The position numbers and the translations under genes are program-made. Below are positions 45,415 to 56,037 of a stretch of 64,000 nucleotides of DNA, piece after piece. The DNA comes from Nocardia uniformis NBRC 13702 (GTDB taxonomy: Bacteria > Actinomycetota > Actinomycetes > Mycobacteriales > Mycobacteriaceae): contig NZ_BDCE01000023.1 of the NCBI RefSeq assembly GCF_001613345.1, positions 1 through 64,000 of the forward strand, read 5' to 3'. The stretch's first letter is position 1; each line of letters begins with the position of its first letter. Under the pieces are notes generated by a model. That model was not told the DNA's origin, made no database searches, and saw nothing but the letters and a program-made list of their open reading frames with translations.

Positions 45415-46668
45415 TCAGCGGCGCATGAACGAGGGGACGTCCACATCGTCGTCGTCCGCGTCCGGCGGCTGGATGTGTGAGCGGTTGTTGTGGGTGAGTG
45501 TCGGGTCGGCGGCCGGGCGGGGCTGGCCGTAGGACGGGGCCGGGCCGCGCGAGACGGGGGCCTCCTGCGGCTGCTGGACCGGCTCGGAACGAACCGGCTC
45601 CGGAGCGCGGGGCGGGGTGTATTCGGGGGTACGCGCGGGCGGGGTCTGGCCCATTCCACCCGCACTGGCCGCACCGATGGTGGTGGTGCGGGCGATACCG
45701 GTCTCGATGCGGCGCGCAGGGCCGCTACCGTCAAAACCCGCGGCGATCACAGTCACTCGAACTTCGTCTCCCAAGGAGTCGTCGATGACCGTACCGAAGA
45801 TGATGTTGGCTTCGATGTGGGCGGCTTCCTGCACCAGCGAGGCCGCCTCGTTGATCTCGAAGAGGCCGAGATCGGAACCACCCGCGATGGAGAGCAGCAC
45901 ACCGTGCGCACCGTCCATGGACGCTTCCAGCAGTGGCGAGTTGATGGCGGATTCGGCGGCCTTCACCGAGCGACCCTCACCGCGCGCGGAGCCGATACCC
46001 ATGAGGGCGCTGCCCGCACCGGACATGACGGACTTGACGTCCGCGAAGTCGACGTTGATCAGACCGGGGGTGGTGATCAGGTCGGTAATGCCCTGAACAC
46101 CATTGAGTAGCACCTCATCGGCGGAGCGGAAGGCGTCCATCAGGCTCACCGCCGCATCACCGAGCTGCAGCAGCCGGTCGTTGGGGATGACGATGAGGGT
46201 GTCGCAGGATTCGCGCAGCGACTGGATCCCGGCCTCGGCCTGATTCGAGCGGCGCTTGCCCTCGAAGGAGAACGGCCGCGTCACCACGCCGATGGTGAGT
46301 GCGCCGAGCTTGCGGGCGATACTCGCGACGACCGGGGCGCCACCGGTACCGGTGCCACCACCCTCGCCGGCGGTCACGAAGACCATATCGGCGCCCTTGA
46401 GCACCTCTTCGATCTCGTCCTTGTGGTCTTCGGCGGCCTTGCGGCCGACCTCCGGATCGGCACCGGCGCCGAGGCCGCGGGTGAGTTCACGGCCGACGTC
46501 GAGCTTGACGTCCGCATCACTCATCAGCAGCGCCTGCGCGTCGGTATTGACCGCGATGAACTCGACTCCCTTGAGTCCCTGTTCGATCATTCGATTGACG
46601 GCGTTGACGCCGCCGCCGCCGATACCGACGACCTTGATCACTGCAAGGTAGTTGTGCGGGGGCGTCAT
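45415..46668 (-). CDS. ftsZ: Cell division GTPase FtsZ
   Basis: The tubulin homologue that forms the Z ring. 417 residues: the N-terminal GTPase begins [18 protein letters not shown], the tubulin signature GGGTGTG is at 103-109, and the synergy loop contains [12 protein letters not shown] Pro/Arg/Gln-rich linker (about 325-400) leads to the C-terminal peptide [12 protein letters not shown] that binds SepF/FtsW. It has its own 320-bp leader and a strong terminator, so it can be transcribed alone. Confidence 0.98.
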   Translation of the reverse strand: MTPPHNYLAVIKVVGIGGGGVNAVNRMIEQGLKGVEFIAVNTDAQALLMSDADVKLDVGRELTRGLGAGADPEVGRKAAEDHKDEIEEVLKGADMVFVTAGEGGGTGTGGAPVVASIARKLGALTIGVVTRPFSFEGKRRSNQAEAGIQSLRESCDTLIVIPNDRLLQLGDAAVSLMDAFRSADEVLLNGVQGITDLITTPGLINVDFADVKSVMSGAGSALMGIGSARGEGRSVKAAESAINSPLLEASMDGAHGVLLSIAGGSDLGLFEINEAASLVQEAAHIEANIIFGTVIDDSLGDEVRVTVIAAGFDGSGPARRIETGIARTTTIGAASAGGMGQTPPARTPEYTPPRAPEPVRSEPVQQPQEAPVSRGPAPSYGQPRPAADPTLTHNNRSHIQPPDADDDDVDVPSFMRR

Positions 46669-46988
46669 GGACTCTCGCCTTCCTTCGATCCAAAAAGCTT
46701 GTTGTCTTCGGATGCTCGACGTACGCCGGAACCTAATTTGGTCTCGGTCTTATAAACTCTCAACCACAGGTTCAGCATTATGTCAAGTATCCGACTGTTG
46801 CAGAACGCTATTCGCAGCCACCGCGATACGCGTGCAGGCGCGCCGAAACGATATTGAGAATCTTATGTGATCCCGCTCGTACGGCCCGCCTCGCATCGTA
46901 TCGTGGACGGTTGCTCTCCGGTGTCGGGATGACAATCGGAAACGTCTCGGGCAACCACCGAAAATTCCGGTGGCTCAAAGGGTATCGC
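46669..46988 (-). promoter_or_regulatory. ftsZ upstream region
   Basis: A 320-bp gap in an otherwise tightly packed cluster. It is AT-richer than its surroundings, with TTGACA (46781-46786) and TATAAG (46749-46754) on the minus strand; their 26-bp spacing is too wide for a single sigma-70 promoter, so more than one promoter is possible. GAAGGAAGG lies before the ATG. No ORF is convincing here. Confidence 0.45.
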
Positions 46989-47801
46989 TCACTTTACCGT
47001 GACGAGATTCGGTGTCGATATATCGAACACGTCGCCGGGCTGCGTCAGTAGCGGGACGACCACCGCCGCCTTGCGCTCGGAATCGCCCGGCCCTCCCCAG
47101 AGCACGGTACGCCCATCACGCAGCTCGAGCTCGATATCCGAAACCGAGCGGGCCACAATCTGTCCCACGTCGAAGCGCAGGGTGCCCGGAACGGCATTGA
47201 GAACCGTGACCGCGGCCCTGGTCACGGGGTCGTTGCCACCCGGATGCTCGGTCACCAGTTTCGGCACCCCGATGGGTGCCGGTTCGATAGCGAATTCCAC
47301 GCTCTCGGAATCGATCAGGTGCGCACCGTCGGGTGCTTCGAAGAACAGTACGGCGATGCGTTCGGCCACCGTCACCCGCACCGACGAGGGGAGGTTCCGC
47401 TGCACGCGGACCGAACTCACCTTGGGCAGCCGCGCGACGCGCTGCGCCAGCTCACTGGTGTCGATACGCAGTATGGAGCGGCCCTCGGGCATCTGAAGTG
47501 CCTCCAGGACCTGCTGTTCGGTGACCGCCGACAGACCCTCGACCCGCACCGAGCGCACCGACAGGATCGGCGAGAAGTAGGCCACCGAACCCAGTATCAG
47601 CGCGACGACGGCTCCGGCGGCCACGCCGATCCGAACCCGCCGCGATTGCCAGGTGTGCGACCACCACGGGTCGGCCCGATTGCGCCGCAGCCGGGCGCGA
47701 CGGGCGGCGGATTCACTGCCCGGCTCGTCGTACGCCCCGCTCGCGTCCTCCGACGCACCGGTCCGGTGATCGGATTCGGTATCGGCTCCCCCGCGTCTCA
47801 T
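46989..47801 (-). CDS. ftsQ: Cell division protein FtsQ
   Basis: A 270-residue bitopic divisome protein. A ~55-residue polar N-terminus, one membrane helix (VRIGVAAGAVVALILGSVAYF), a POTRA domain (LSVRSVRVEGLSAVTEQQVLEAL...) and the beta domain (SVRVQRNLPSSVRVTVAERIAV...). It links early and late divisome proteins. ATG 47801 lies 7 bp after the murC stop; the frame continues upstream into murC but without support. Confidence 0.95.
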   Translation of the reverse strand: MRRGGADTESDHRTGASEDASGAYDEPGSESAARRARLRRNRADPWWSHTWQSRRVRIGVAAGAVVALILGSVAYFSPILSVRSVRVEGLSAVTEQQVLEALQMPEGRSILRIDTSELAQRVARLPKVSSVRVQRNLPSSVRVTVAERIAVLFFEAPDGAHLIDSESVEFAIEPAPIGVPKLVTEHPGGNDPVTRAAVTVLNAVPGTLRFDVGQIVARSVSDIELELRDGRTVLWGGPGDSERKAAVVVPLLTQPGDVFDISTPNLVTVK

Positions 47802-47808
47802 CCCCGAT

Positions 47809-49335
47809 TCACCGCCCGTGTGAGGGCCGCGCCCGCAGCCCGTCGAGGATCTGGCTGCCGAGCATGGTGACATCACCGGCGCCCATGGTGATCACGACAT
47901 CACCGGGCCGGGCCAGCGCCGCCACCTGACGGCCCACCCGCGACATATCCGGCTGGTAGTGCACGGGTTTGGTGACCGACTGCGCCACCAGCGCGCCATT
48001 GACGCCCGGCAGCGGCTCCTCGCGCGCACCGTAGACATCGAGCACCACGACCTCGTCGGCGAGGCCGAGGGCGGCCCCGAACTCGGCCGCGAAAGTGGCG
48101 GTGCGGCTGTACAAGTGCGGTTGGAAGACCACGATCACCCGGCCCTGACGCGATCGGGCGCCGTCGCGTGCCTCCTGCGCCACCAGTTCCGCGGCGGCGC
48201 CGAGTACGGCGCGCACCTCGGTGGGATGGTGGGCGTAGTCGTCGAAAACGCGCACGCCGTTTTCCCGGCCGGTGAGTTGGAAGCGCCGGTGCACACCACC
48301 GAAACCTTCGAGACCCTGGATGATTTCGCCGATATCGGCGCCACCGGCCTTGGCGGCGAGCAGTGCGCCGAGCGCGTTGAGGGCCATATGGCGGCCGGGT
48401 ACCGACAGCCGCAGCGTGCGCGGTGCGGCCTCGTCCGACAGTTGGAACTGCAGGACGCCACCGACATCGCGCGGCTCCCACGAATGCATCTGCGCACCGA
48501 CGGGCAGTCCGGTTCCACTGAAATCGCCGGACCCGTAACCGATCACCTCGATCGCGCGCGGATCGTCGGCGAGCCGGGCCACGGTACGTTCGGCGAGGGC
48601 GAGCGAGCCCGGATCGTCCAGGCACACCACGAGTTTCCCGCCGGGTACGAGACGATCGACGAAATCGTCGAAGACCTGGACATAGGCCTCGTCGGTGCCG
48701 AAGTAGTCGAGGTGGTCGGATTCGATATTGGTGACCACCGCGACATCGGGCGCGTACTGCAGCAGCGAACCGTCGCTCTCGTCGGCCTCGGCGACGAAGA
48801 TACCGCCGGTGCCGTGGTGGGCATTGGTGCCGGCCTCGTTGAGTTCGCCGCCGACCGCGAAGGACGGATCGAATCCGCAGTGCTGCAAGGCCACCACGAG
48901 CATGGAGGTGGTGGAGGTCTTACCGTGCGTGCCCGATACCAGCAGGGTGCGATGGCCCCGCATGAGCGAGGCCAGCACGGTCGGCCGCATCAGGATGGGA
49001 ATGCCGCGCCGATTCGCTTCCACCAGTTCCGGATTTGTCTTGGGAATGGCCGCGTAGGTGGTGACGACGACCGTCGGCCCACCGGGTAGCAGATCCAGGG
49101 CGCTGGCGTCGTGGCCGATGCGCACCTGCGCGCCGCGCGCCCGCAGCGCCAGCACGCCGCGGCTCTCCTTGGCGTCGGAGCCGGAGACGAGTCCGCCGCG
49201 GGAGAGCAGAATGCGGGCGATGCCGGACATACCCGCACCGCCGATGCCGATCATATGCACGCGGTGCAGGTCATCGGGCAGATCGGTGCTCTGCTCGATC
49301 GAATCCCGCGCTGCCGCCGCCACATCCTCCGTCAT
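47809..49335 (-). CDS. murC: UDP-N-acetylmuramate-L-alanine ligase
   Basis: Adds L-Ala to UDP-MurNAc with ATP, the first amino-acid step. 508 residues: the N-terminal domain [15 protein letters not shown] (about 26-40), the ATP P-loop GTHGKTSTT at 135-143, EADESDGS, the central [11 protein letters not shown], and a C-terminal ligase domain with [14 protein letters not shown]. Its ATG overlaps the murG stop by 4 bp. Confidence 0.97.
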   Translation of the reverse strand: MTEDVAAAARDSIEQSTDLPDDLHRVHMIGIGGAGMSGIARILLSRGGLVSGSDAKESRGVLALRARGAQVRIGHDASALDLLPGGPTVVVTTYAAIPKTNPELVEANRRGIPILMRPTVLASLMRGHRTLLVSGTHGKTSTTSMLVVALQHCGFDPSFAVGGELNEAGTNAHHGTGGIFVAEADESDGSLLQYAPDVAVVTNIESDHLDYFGTDEAYVQVFDDFVDRLVPGGKLVVCLDDPGSLALAERTVARLADDPRAIEVIGYGSGDFSGTGLPVGAQMHSWEPRDVGGVLQFQLSDEAAPRTLRLSVPGRHMALNALGALLAAKAGGADIGEIIQGLEGFGGVHRRFQLTGRENGVRVFDDYAHHPTEVRAVLGAAAELVAQEARDGARSRQGRVIVVFQPHLYSRTATFAAEFGAALGLADEVVVLDVYGAREEPLPGVNGALVAQSVTKPVHYQPDMSRVGRQVAALARPGDVVITMGAGDVTMLGSQILDGLRARPSHGR

Positions 49336-50480
49336 CGGCCCGCCACCTCCAGCACAATGCGCGCTACCTCGTCGGCGGCGTCGCGGTGTCCGGCGTTCGC
49401 CGCCGCGCGTCCCATTGCCGTCAGCCGATCGGAATCCATGAGCAGCGGTATCACCTCGTCGATTACGTATTCCGGAGTCAACTCCGCGTCCACGACGATT
49501 CTGCCACCTCCCGCGGCGACCACCGGCCGAGCATTGAGTTCCTGTTCGCCATTGCCGTGCGGCAGCGGCACGTAGAAGGCGGGCAGACCCACCGCCGACA
49601 CCTCGGCGACGGTCATGGCGCCGGAGCGACAGACCACCGCGTCCGCGGCGGCGTAGGCCAGATCCATCCGCGAGAGGTACGGCAGGGCACGGTATTTCGC
49701 CGTATCCGCGACCGCATCGGATTCCTCGATGCCGTCGAGGGTCAGGGTGTTCTTCGGACCGTGCGCGTGCAGCACCGAGATGCCGGCGGCGGTGAGCTGC
49801 CGCGCCGCGCCCGACACGCCCTCATTGAGGGTGCGCGCGCCCTGGGAGCCGCCGAAGACCAGCAGTACCGGTCCCTCGGCGGGCAGGCCGAATTCCGCAC
49901 GCGCCTGGGCACGCAGCGCCGCCCGGTCGAGCGCGGAGATGGACCCGCGCACCGGAATGCCGACGACCTCGGCGTCGGCGCGACCACGCGCCGCGACACC
50001 CGAATTCGGCACCGCCGCCAGTACCCGCGCCGCGATGCGCGCGCCGACCTTATTGGCGATCCCCGCCATGGCATTGGCCTCGTGCACCACCACCGGCACC
50101 GCCCGACGACGGCGCAGCACACCGCGCCCGGCCGCCAGATACGCGGGCAGCGCCACATAGCCGCCGACACCGAAGACGACATCCGCCTCGACGGCATCGA
50201 TGATCTCGCGGGCGCGGGTCACCGAAGCCCGCACCCGGCCCGGCAGTTTCACCAGGTCCATGGTGGGTTTGCGCGGCAGCGGCACCGGCGGAATCAGTTC
50301 CAGCGGATAACCGCGTTCGGGCACCAGGCGGGTTTCGAGTCCGCGCTGGGTGCCGAGCGCGGTCACTCGGATAGTCGGGTCGATGCGACGCAGCGCGTCG
50401 GCCACGGCCAGCGCGGGTTCGATATGTCCCGCAGTGCCGCCGCCCGCCACGATCACCGAGAGCGGCCGCTCCCCTGTCAC
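49332..50480 (-). CDS. murG: UDP-GlcNAc:undecaprenyl-P-P-MurNAc-pentapeptide GlcNAc transferase
   Basis: Makes lipid II from lipid I at the inner face of the membrane. 382 residues of GT-B fold: the first G-loop [21 protein letters not shown], then [23 protein letters not shown], the donor-site [41 protein letters not shown] and NGEQELNA. The start is GTG 50480, whose GTGA overlaps the ftsW stop. The same frame stays open far upstream through ftsW, but that stretch does not look like coding sequence. Confidence 0.96.
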   Translation of the reverse strand: MTGERPLSVIVAGGGTAGHIEPALAVADALRRIDPTIRVTALGTQRGLETRLVPERGYPLELIPPVPLPRKPTMDLVKLPGRVRASVTRAREIIDAVEADVVFGVGGYVALPAYLAAGRGVLRRRRAVPVVVHEANAMAGIANKVGARIAARVLAAVPNSGVAARGRADAEVVGIPVRGSISALDRAALRAQARAEFGLPAEGPVLLVFGGSQGARTLNEGVSGAARQLTAAGISVLHAHGPKNTLTLDGIEESDAVADTAKYRALPYLSRMDLAYAAADAVVCRSGAMTVAEVSAVGLPAFYVPLPHGNGEQELNARPVVAAGGGRIVVDAELTPEYVIDEVIPLLMDSDRLTAMGRAAANAGHRDAADEVARIVLEVAGR

Positions 50481-51988
50481 CTCGAATTTCCCCGTTCTCT
50501 CGAATGTTTCGGCACCGGATAGCTGGGCTCCCAGGCCCGGGTGCTGCGCCACGATTCGGTGGAGGCCGATCGCCGGCGCGATGAGTCCGAATCTATCGCG
50601 CGGCGCGGGTCCGCGCTGCCACGGCCGGTCGGGGGCAGTGCGCGCCGCGGCTTGGCCGCCGCCTTGGACTTCTTCGCCGCCGCCTTCTTCGCGGCGCTGC
50701 GGGCCCGGGCGGCCGAGGCGCGGCCCGCCGAGTAGATCTCGGGTTTCGGCAGGCGCAGCATGCGGCTGAAGCGGCCGTCCTGTCCGGCGTGCAGGGCCGC
50801 CACCGCCTCCGGTTCGTGCCGGGCGCAGTTGGCGACAATGCCGAACATGAGCAGGGTGATGGCCAGCGAGGAACCGCCCGCCGACACCAGCGGCAGCTGC
50901 AGACCGGTCACCGGCAGCAAACCGACGACATAGCCGATATTGATCAGGGCTTGTCCGGTGATCCAGGTGGTGGCGGTGGCGGCGACCAACCGCAGGAAGG
51001 GGTCCACCGATCGGGTGGCGATCCGCAGACCGGTATAGGCGAACAGCGCGAAAAGCCCCAGCACCAGCGCACATCCGAGGAAGCCGAGTTCTTCGCCGAT
51101 AATCGCGAAGATGAAATCGTTGTGGGCATTGGGCAGATAGCTCCACTTGGCGCGGCTCTGGCCGAGCCCGCGACCCCAGATCCCGCCGTCGGCAAGGGAA
51201 TACAGGGCCTGGCGGGCCTGATAGCCGATGCCCTGCGGATCGTCGCCCGGATTGAAGAAGGCGCGCATCCGGTCGGAGCGATAGCCCGCCGACAGGGCCA
51301 GAATCGCGGCTGCCACCGCACCGGAGACGGCGATGGTGACGAACATGCGCAGCGGCAGCCCACCGAACCACAGCAGCGCCGCGAGGACGATACCGAGCGC
51401 GATGGTGGTGGACAGGTTGGGTTCGAGCACCACCAGGAAGCAGACGAGCAGACCGGCGGGCACCAGCGGCATCAGGATTTCCTTGTATCCCACATGCCCG
51501 TCGGCGTATTCGGCGCGACGCGAGGCCAGCAGGTGGGCGCCCCAGATCACCAGGGTGATCTTCACGATCTCCGACGGCTGTACGGAGACGACGCCGATAT
51601 CGAGCCAGCGCCGCGAACCCTGCACCTTGGTGCCGATCCCGGGAATCAGCACGAGCACGAGCAGTACCACCGAGAGCGCGAACACCGGGAACGACAGCTG
51701 CCGCAGCAGCCGCAGCGGGACGCGCAGGGCGATATAGAACAGCACCGCGCCGAAGCAGGCGAACAGACCCTGCTGAATGAACAGCGAATACGCCGATTTG
51801 CCCCCGGCATAGGCCTCCACGCTGGAGGCCGACAGCACCATGACCAAACCCAGCACGGTCAGCAATACCGCGATGGTGACCACGAGATGGAACGACGCGA
51901 GCGGGCGGGCCAGCCAGGCGCCGAACCAACTTCCGGCCCGGGCCCGCCGCGTTGTCATCTCATTCCCGGCGCGCCGGGGCCCCGTCAT
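50477..51988 (-). CDS. ftsW: Septal peptidoglycan glycosyltransferase FtsW (SEDS family)
   Basis: Polymerises lipid II together with FtsI. 503 residues with ~10 membrane helices: [34 protein letters not shown], the SEDS region [25 protein letters not shown] with the catalytic-type Asp, and [17 protein letters not shown] ~100-residue cytoplasmic C-terminal tail, rich in Lys/Ala/Arg ([16 protein letters not shown]), follows; actinobacterial FtsW tails bind FtsZ. ATGA overlap with murD. Confidence 0.96.
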   Translation of the reverse strand: MTGPRRAGNEMTTRRARAGSWFGAWLARPLASFHLVVTIAVLLTVLGLVMVLSASSVEAYAGGKSAYSLFIQQGLFACFGAVLFYIALRVPLRLLRQLSFPVFALSVVLLVLVLIPGIGTKVQGSRRWLDIGVVSVQPSEIVKITLVIWGAHLLASRRAEYADGHVGYKEILMPLVPAGLLVCFLVVLEPNLSTTIALGIVLAALLWFGGLPLRMFVTIAVSGAVAAAILALSAGYRSDRMRAFFNPGDDPQGIGYQARQALYSLADGGIWGRGLGQSRAKWSYLPNAHNDFIFAIIGEELGFLGCALVLGLFALFAYTGLRIATRSVDPFLRLVAATATTWITGQALINIGYVVGLLPVTGLQLPLVSAGGSSLAITLLMFGIVANCARHEPEAVAALHAGQDGRFSRMLRLPKPEIYSAGRASAARARSAAKKAAAKKSKAAAKPRRALPPTGRGSADPRRAIDSDSSRRRSASTESWRSTRAWEPSYPVPKHSRERGNSR

Positions 51989-53481
51989 TGCGGGCTCCCG
52001 ATGTCCTTCTCGTCGAGGGCCGCCACGGCGGCGGCGAAACTGCGGCCGCGATGGGTGTAGTCGCTGAACATATCCAGGGACGCGGCGGCCGGTGCGAGCA
52101 GTACGGTGTCACCGCGCCCGGCGAATTCGGCGGCGGCCCGCACCGCGCGCACCATCACCGCATCCGGATCGGTTGCGGCGGGCACAGCGAGATCGGTGGC
52201 GACCATGCCATGATGGTGCCCCGAATTCAGCGTCACGACCGGGACATCCGGGGCGTGTCGCGCCAGCGCGGCCGCGATCACCGCGGCGTCCTGACCGAAC
52301 AGCACGGCGGCGACGAGATGTTCGCGCACCTCCTCGACGAGATCCTCGACGCTCGCGCCCTTGAGCTGTCCGCCCGCCACCCAGATCACATTGGGGTGGG
52401 CGAGAATCGAGGACCGCGCGGCGTGCGGATTGGTGGCCTTGGAGTCATCGACGAATTCGACGCCCACCAGTTCGCGCACGAAGGCGGCCCGGTGCGGACC
52501 CACCTTGTGCTCCTGCAGGCCTTCCTTCACGAATTGCGGTGCCACATCGATGGATCGGGTGAGGGCGGCGGCGGCGAGCGCGTCGGCCACCCCGGCCGGA
52601 CCCTGCGGGCTGATATCGCCCACCTCGGCCAGAATGGCGGCCTTGGTGAAGGCGCGATCGAGGAGTTTGCCGTCCACCACACCGAGTTCACCGTCGGCGG
52701 GTACGCCGATGCGGAAACCGACGGTGCGGCGCGCCTTGGACTTTCGCGCCAGTGCGGCGGCGACGGCGTCATCGAGTCCGACCACACCGACCCGGCCGGT
52801 CAGGGCCCGCGCCTTGGCGGCGGCGTAGGCGTCCAGCCCGCCGTGCCAATCCAGGTGGTCCTCGGCCACATTCAGCACGACGCCGGCTTCGGGTCGCACC
52901 GAGGGTGCCCAGTGCAGTTGGAACGACGACAGTTCCACGGCCAGCACCTGCGGTCCCGGATTGCGCCGCAGCGCGTCCAGGATGGGGGTGCCGATATTGC
53001 CGCACGCGACGCTGGCGATCCCGGCGGCGCGCAGAATGGAATGCGTCATCTGGGTGGTGGTGGTCTTGCCATTGGTGCCGGTGATCACCAGCCACTTGCG
53101 GACCGGACCGTAGATCCGCGCCTGATCCACCCACCAGGCGAATTCCACATCGCCCCAGACCGGAATGCCGGAGGTCACCGCGGTGACCAGGACCGGCGAA
53201 TCCGGACGCCAGCCCGGGCTGGTGATCACCAGCGCGAACCGATCGAGCGCATCGGGTTCGAGTAGATCGTCGGAAGTGGCTGTCGCCAAACCGAGTTCGG
53301 CCGCTTCGGCCAGGGCCTTCTGCCCGCCGTCGGTGACGACCGGGCGCGCGCCGATGTCCTGGAGCGGTTCAATGAGTGAGCGCCCGGAAACCCCCCAGCC
53401 CGCGACGAGAACGTCGCGGCCGCGCAGGAATTCGAGCATGGGTCCCGGTGACCGGAGGACCCTCGGAGAATGTTCGACCAT
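51985..53481 (-). CDS. murD: UDP-N-acetylmuramoyl-L-alanine-D-glutamate ligase
   Basis: Adds D-Glu to UDP-MurNAc-L-Ala. 498 residues: N-terminal VLVAGWGVSGRSL, ATP P-loop GTNGKTTT at 135-142, ELSSFQLHW, NVAEDHLDWHGG and FVDDSKATNPHAA with the C-terminal ligase domain. The first 14 residues could be an extension (a second Met is at residue 15). It begins 10 bp after the mraY stop. Confidence 0.97.
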   Translation of the reverse strand: MVEHSPRVLRSPGPMLEFLRGRDVLVAGWGVSGRSLIEPLQDIGARPVVTDGGQKALAEAAELGLATATSDDLLEPDALDRFALVITSPGWRPDSPVLVTAVTSGIPVWGDVEFAWWVDQARIYGPVRKWLVITGTNGKTTTTQMTHSILRAAGIASVACGNIGTPILDALRRNPGPQVLAVELSSFQLHWAPSVRPEAGVVLNVAEDHLDWHGGLDAYAAAKARALTGRVGVVGLDDAVAAALARKSKARRTVGFRIGVPADGELGVVDGKLLDRAFTKAAILAEVGDISPQGPAGVADALAAAALTRSIDVAPQFVKEGLQEHKVGPHRAAFVRELVGVEFVDDSKATNPHAARSSILAHPNVIWVAGGQLKGASVEDLVEEVREHLVAAVLFGQDAAVIAAALARHAPDVPVVTLNSGHHHGMVATDLAVPAATDPDAVMVRAVRAAAEFAGRGDTVLLAPAAASLDMFSDYTHRGRSFAAAVAALDEKDIGSPQ

Positions 53482-53491
53482 CGCCTCAGAC

Positions 53492-54565
53492 CTAACCGAC
53501 CGACAAGTACTCGCTGTAGAACAGCCCGAGACCGACTGCAGACGCCATACCCGCGAGCATCCAGAATCGGATGATCACTGTCGTCTCGGCCCAACCGCTC
53601 AATTCGAAATGGTGGTGGAACGGTGCCATCTTGAACAACCGATTCCGAGTGGTCCGGAAGACCGCCACCTGCAATACCACCGACGCCGCCTCCGCTACGA
53701 AGAGCGCACCGATCACAATCATCAGCAGCTCGGTGTGCGTGGTGATGGACAGGCCCGCGAGCAGACCGCCCAGCGCCAGCGAACCGGTATCGCCCATGAA
53801 GATCTTCGCGGGAGCCGCGTTCCACCACAGGAAACCGATACACGCCGCACCACCGGCCGCACAGACGAGAGCGAGATCCAGCGGATCGCGCACGTTGTAG
53901 CAGCCCGCCTCCGGGAAGTCGACGCAGGCATTGCGCCACTGCCAGAAGGTAATGATCATGTACGCGCCCAGCACCAGGGCGATGGAACCGGCGGCGAGGC
54001 CGTCCAGGCCATCGGTGAGGTTCACCGCATTGGACCAGGCGACCACCACCAGGCAGACGAAGGCCAGGAAGATCGCCACACTCATCGATACCGTCGTGAT
54101 ATCGCGAACGTAGGACAGATGCCTACTGGCCGGGGTGAGCCCGGCGTCATTGCGGAATTTCAGCGCCAGCACACCGAAGATGGCGGCCGAGGACAGCTGC
54201 CCGATGTACTTACCGGCGGCGGTGAGGCCGAGGTTGCGCTGCTTGCGGATCTTGATGAAGTCATCGAGGAAGCCGACGACGCCGAGCGCCGTCGCCAGGC
54301 CCAGGACCAGCAGACCGGACGCCGACGGCCCGGGCTGGTCATAGCTCATACCGATGAGGTGGGTACCGAGATATCCAGCCCACATACCGGCCAGGATGGC
54401 GACGCCACCCATGGTGGGGGTGCCGCGCTTGGCCTTGTGGCTTTCCGGGCCGTCGACCCGAATCTCCTGTCCGAAACCCTGTTTGGCGAACATGGTGATG
54501 AGTACGGGTGTCAGCAGAATGGAAACCGCCAGCGCGATGGCCGCGGCGAAGAGAATCTGGGTCAT
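53492..54565 (-). CDS. mraY: Phospho-N-acetylmuramoyl-pentapeptide transferase
   Basis: Forms lipid I by moving phospho-MurNAc-pentapeptide to undecaprenyl phosphate. 357 residues, ten membrane helices. [15 protein letters not shown], the acidic [23 protein letters not shown], the [12 protein letters not shown] region and [13 protein letters not shown] are all characteristic of the family. ATG 54565 overlaps the murF stop (ATGA). Confidence 0.97.
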   Translation of the reverse strand: MTQILFAAAIALAVSILLTPVLITMFAKQGFGQEIRVDGPESHKAKRGTPTMGGVAILAGMWAGYLGTHLIGMSYDQPGPSASGLLVLGLATALGVVGFLDDFIKIRKQRNLGLTAAGKYIGQLSSAAIFGVLALKFRNDAGLTPASRHLSYVRDITTVSMSVAIFLAFVCLVVVAWSNAVNLTDGLDGLAAGSIALVLGAYMIITFWQWRNACVDFPEAGCYNVRDPLDLALVCAAGGAACIGFLWWNAAPAKIFMGDTGSLALGGLLAGLSITTHTELLMIVIGALFVAEAASVVLQVAVFRTTRNRLFKMAPFHHHFELSGWAETTVIIRFWMLAGMASAVGLGLFYSEYLSVG

Positions 54566-56037
54566 CGGGTGGCCTCCAGCAGATGCTCGGCCACGGTCCA
54601 CAGACCCACGGACTTCGAGGCTTTCACCAGCACGATATCGCCCGCCTCGACCTCATCGTCGAGGAGGGCGATCGCGGATTCGATATCCGGCACGAGTAGT
54701 GACTCCTCACCCCAAGAACCTTCCTGCACCGCGCCCTGCCACAGTGCGCGGAGCGGGCGTCCCTGCCCGACCACGATGAGGCGGTCGACATCCAGACGCA
54801 CGACGAGCCGACCGATGCGGTCGTGCTCGATAACGGATTCCTCGCCCAGCTCGCCCATTTCGCCTAGCACCGCCCAGCTGCGACGCGAGTCGGCGCCGGA
54901 CTTGGACATGGTGACGAGCGCCTTGAGGGCGGCGCGCACCGAATCCGGGTTGGCGTTGTAGGAGTCATTGATGACGGTGACACCGTCGGGCCGGGTGCGC
55001 ACATCCATGCGGCGCTCGGAGACGGCGTTCGCGCCGGACAGCGCCGCGGCGATGGTGGCGAGGTTCGCACCGCATTCGAGCGCCACGGCGGCGGCGGCGA
55101 GGGCATTGCCCACCTGGTGCTCGCCGTGCACGGCGAGGGAGACCTCGACGGTCCGCTCACCCTGGTGCAGGGTGAAGCTCGCCCGTGCCTGGTCATCCAT
55201 CACCACATTGCTGGCCCGTACATCCGCGCCGGTGGACAGGCCGACCTGGACCACCCGCGCCGAGGTGCGCGCCGACATCGCCGAGACGAGCTGATCGTCG
55301 GCATTGAGTACCGCGAGCCCGGTGGACGGCAGTGCTTCCACCAGTTCGCCCTTGGTCTGGGCGATCACTTCGCGGCTACCGAATTCACCGAGGTGCGCGA
55401 CCCCGACATTGAGCACCACACCGATGGACGGCGGGGCGATCTCGGTGAGCGCGCGAATATGGCCGGGGCCCCGGGCGGAGAGTTCGAGAACCAGGAAACG
55501 GGTTTCGGCGTTGGCGCGCAATGCCGTCCACGGATGGCCGATCTCGTTATTGAACGAACCGGGCGGGGCCACCACCGGGCCCAGCGGAGCCAGCACGGCG
55601 GCGAGCAGATCCTTGGTGGAGGTCTTGCCGGAGGAACCGGTCACGCCGATCACGGTGAGCGCACCCGCCGCGACCAGCCGGTTCACACTGGCCCGAGCCA
55701 GCTTGGCAAGGGCCTCCAGTACGGCAGCGCCGGAACCGTCGGTGTCGTGCGCCAGCGCGATGGCGCGGCTGGGTCCGCTCGACCGGGGCTCGACCACGAT
55801 CGCGGGCACACCCACCGGCCGCGCGGCGAGTACCGCCACCGCACCCGCGGCCACCGCCTTCGCAGCGAAGTCGTGGCCGTCGGTCCGCTCACCCGGCAAT
55901 GCCAGGAACAGATCGCCGGATCCGATACGGCGCGAATCGAATTCGACCGCACCGGTTACCGTCACCTCCGGGTCGGGACAGTCGTGCAGCGTGCCGCCCA
56001 CAACGTCCGCGATTTCCCGCAGTGTCATTTCGATCAT
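54562..56037 (-). CDS. murF: UDP-N-acetylmuramoyl-tripeptide-D-alanyl-D-alanine ligase
   Basis: Adds D-Ala-D-Ala to complete the pentapeptide precursor. 491 residues: N-terminal domain [27 protein letters not shown]-loop GSSGKTSTK at 134-142, [22 protein letters not shown] and the C-terminal [17 protein letters not shown]. Its ATG overlaps the murE stop by 4 bp. Confidence 0.97.
   Translation of the reverse strand: MIEMTLREIADVVGGTLHDCPDPEVTVTGAVEFDSRRIGSGDLFLALPGERTDGHDFAAKAVAAGAVAVLAARPVGVPAIVVEPRSSGPSRAIALAHDTDGSGAAVLEALAKLARASVNRLVAAGALTVIGVTGSSGKTSTKDLLAAVLAPLGPVVAPPGSFNNEIGHPWTALRANAETRFLVLELSARGPGHIRALTEIAPPSIGVVLNVGVAHLGEFGSREVIAQTKGELVEALPSTGLAVLNADDQLVSAMSARTSARVVQVGLSTGADVRASNVVMDDQARASFTLHQGERTVEVSLAVHGEHQVGNALAAAAVALECGANLATIAAALSGANAVSERRMDVRTRPDGVTVINDSYNANPDSVRAALKALVTMSKSGADSRRSWAVLGEMGELGEESVIEHDRIGRLVVRLDVDRLIVVGQGRPLRALWQGAVQEGSWGEESLLVPDIESAIALLDDEVEAGDIVLVKASKSVGLWTVAEHLLEATR

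Noticed and set aside
49332..51929. Apparent 865-residue FtsW-MurG fusion frame
   Set aside because: Only the part from 50480 down encodes MurG. Upstream the frame is out of phase with the real FtsW helices and reads as arginine- and glycine-rich noise; the two genes overlap by GTGA.
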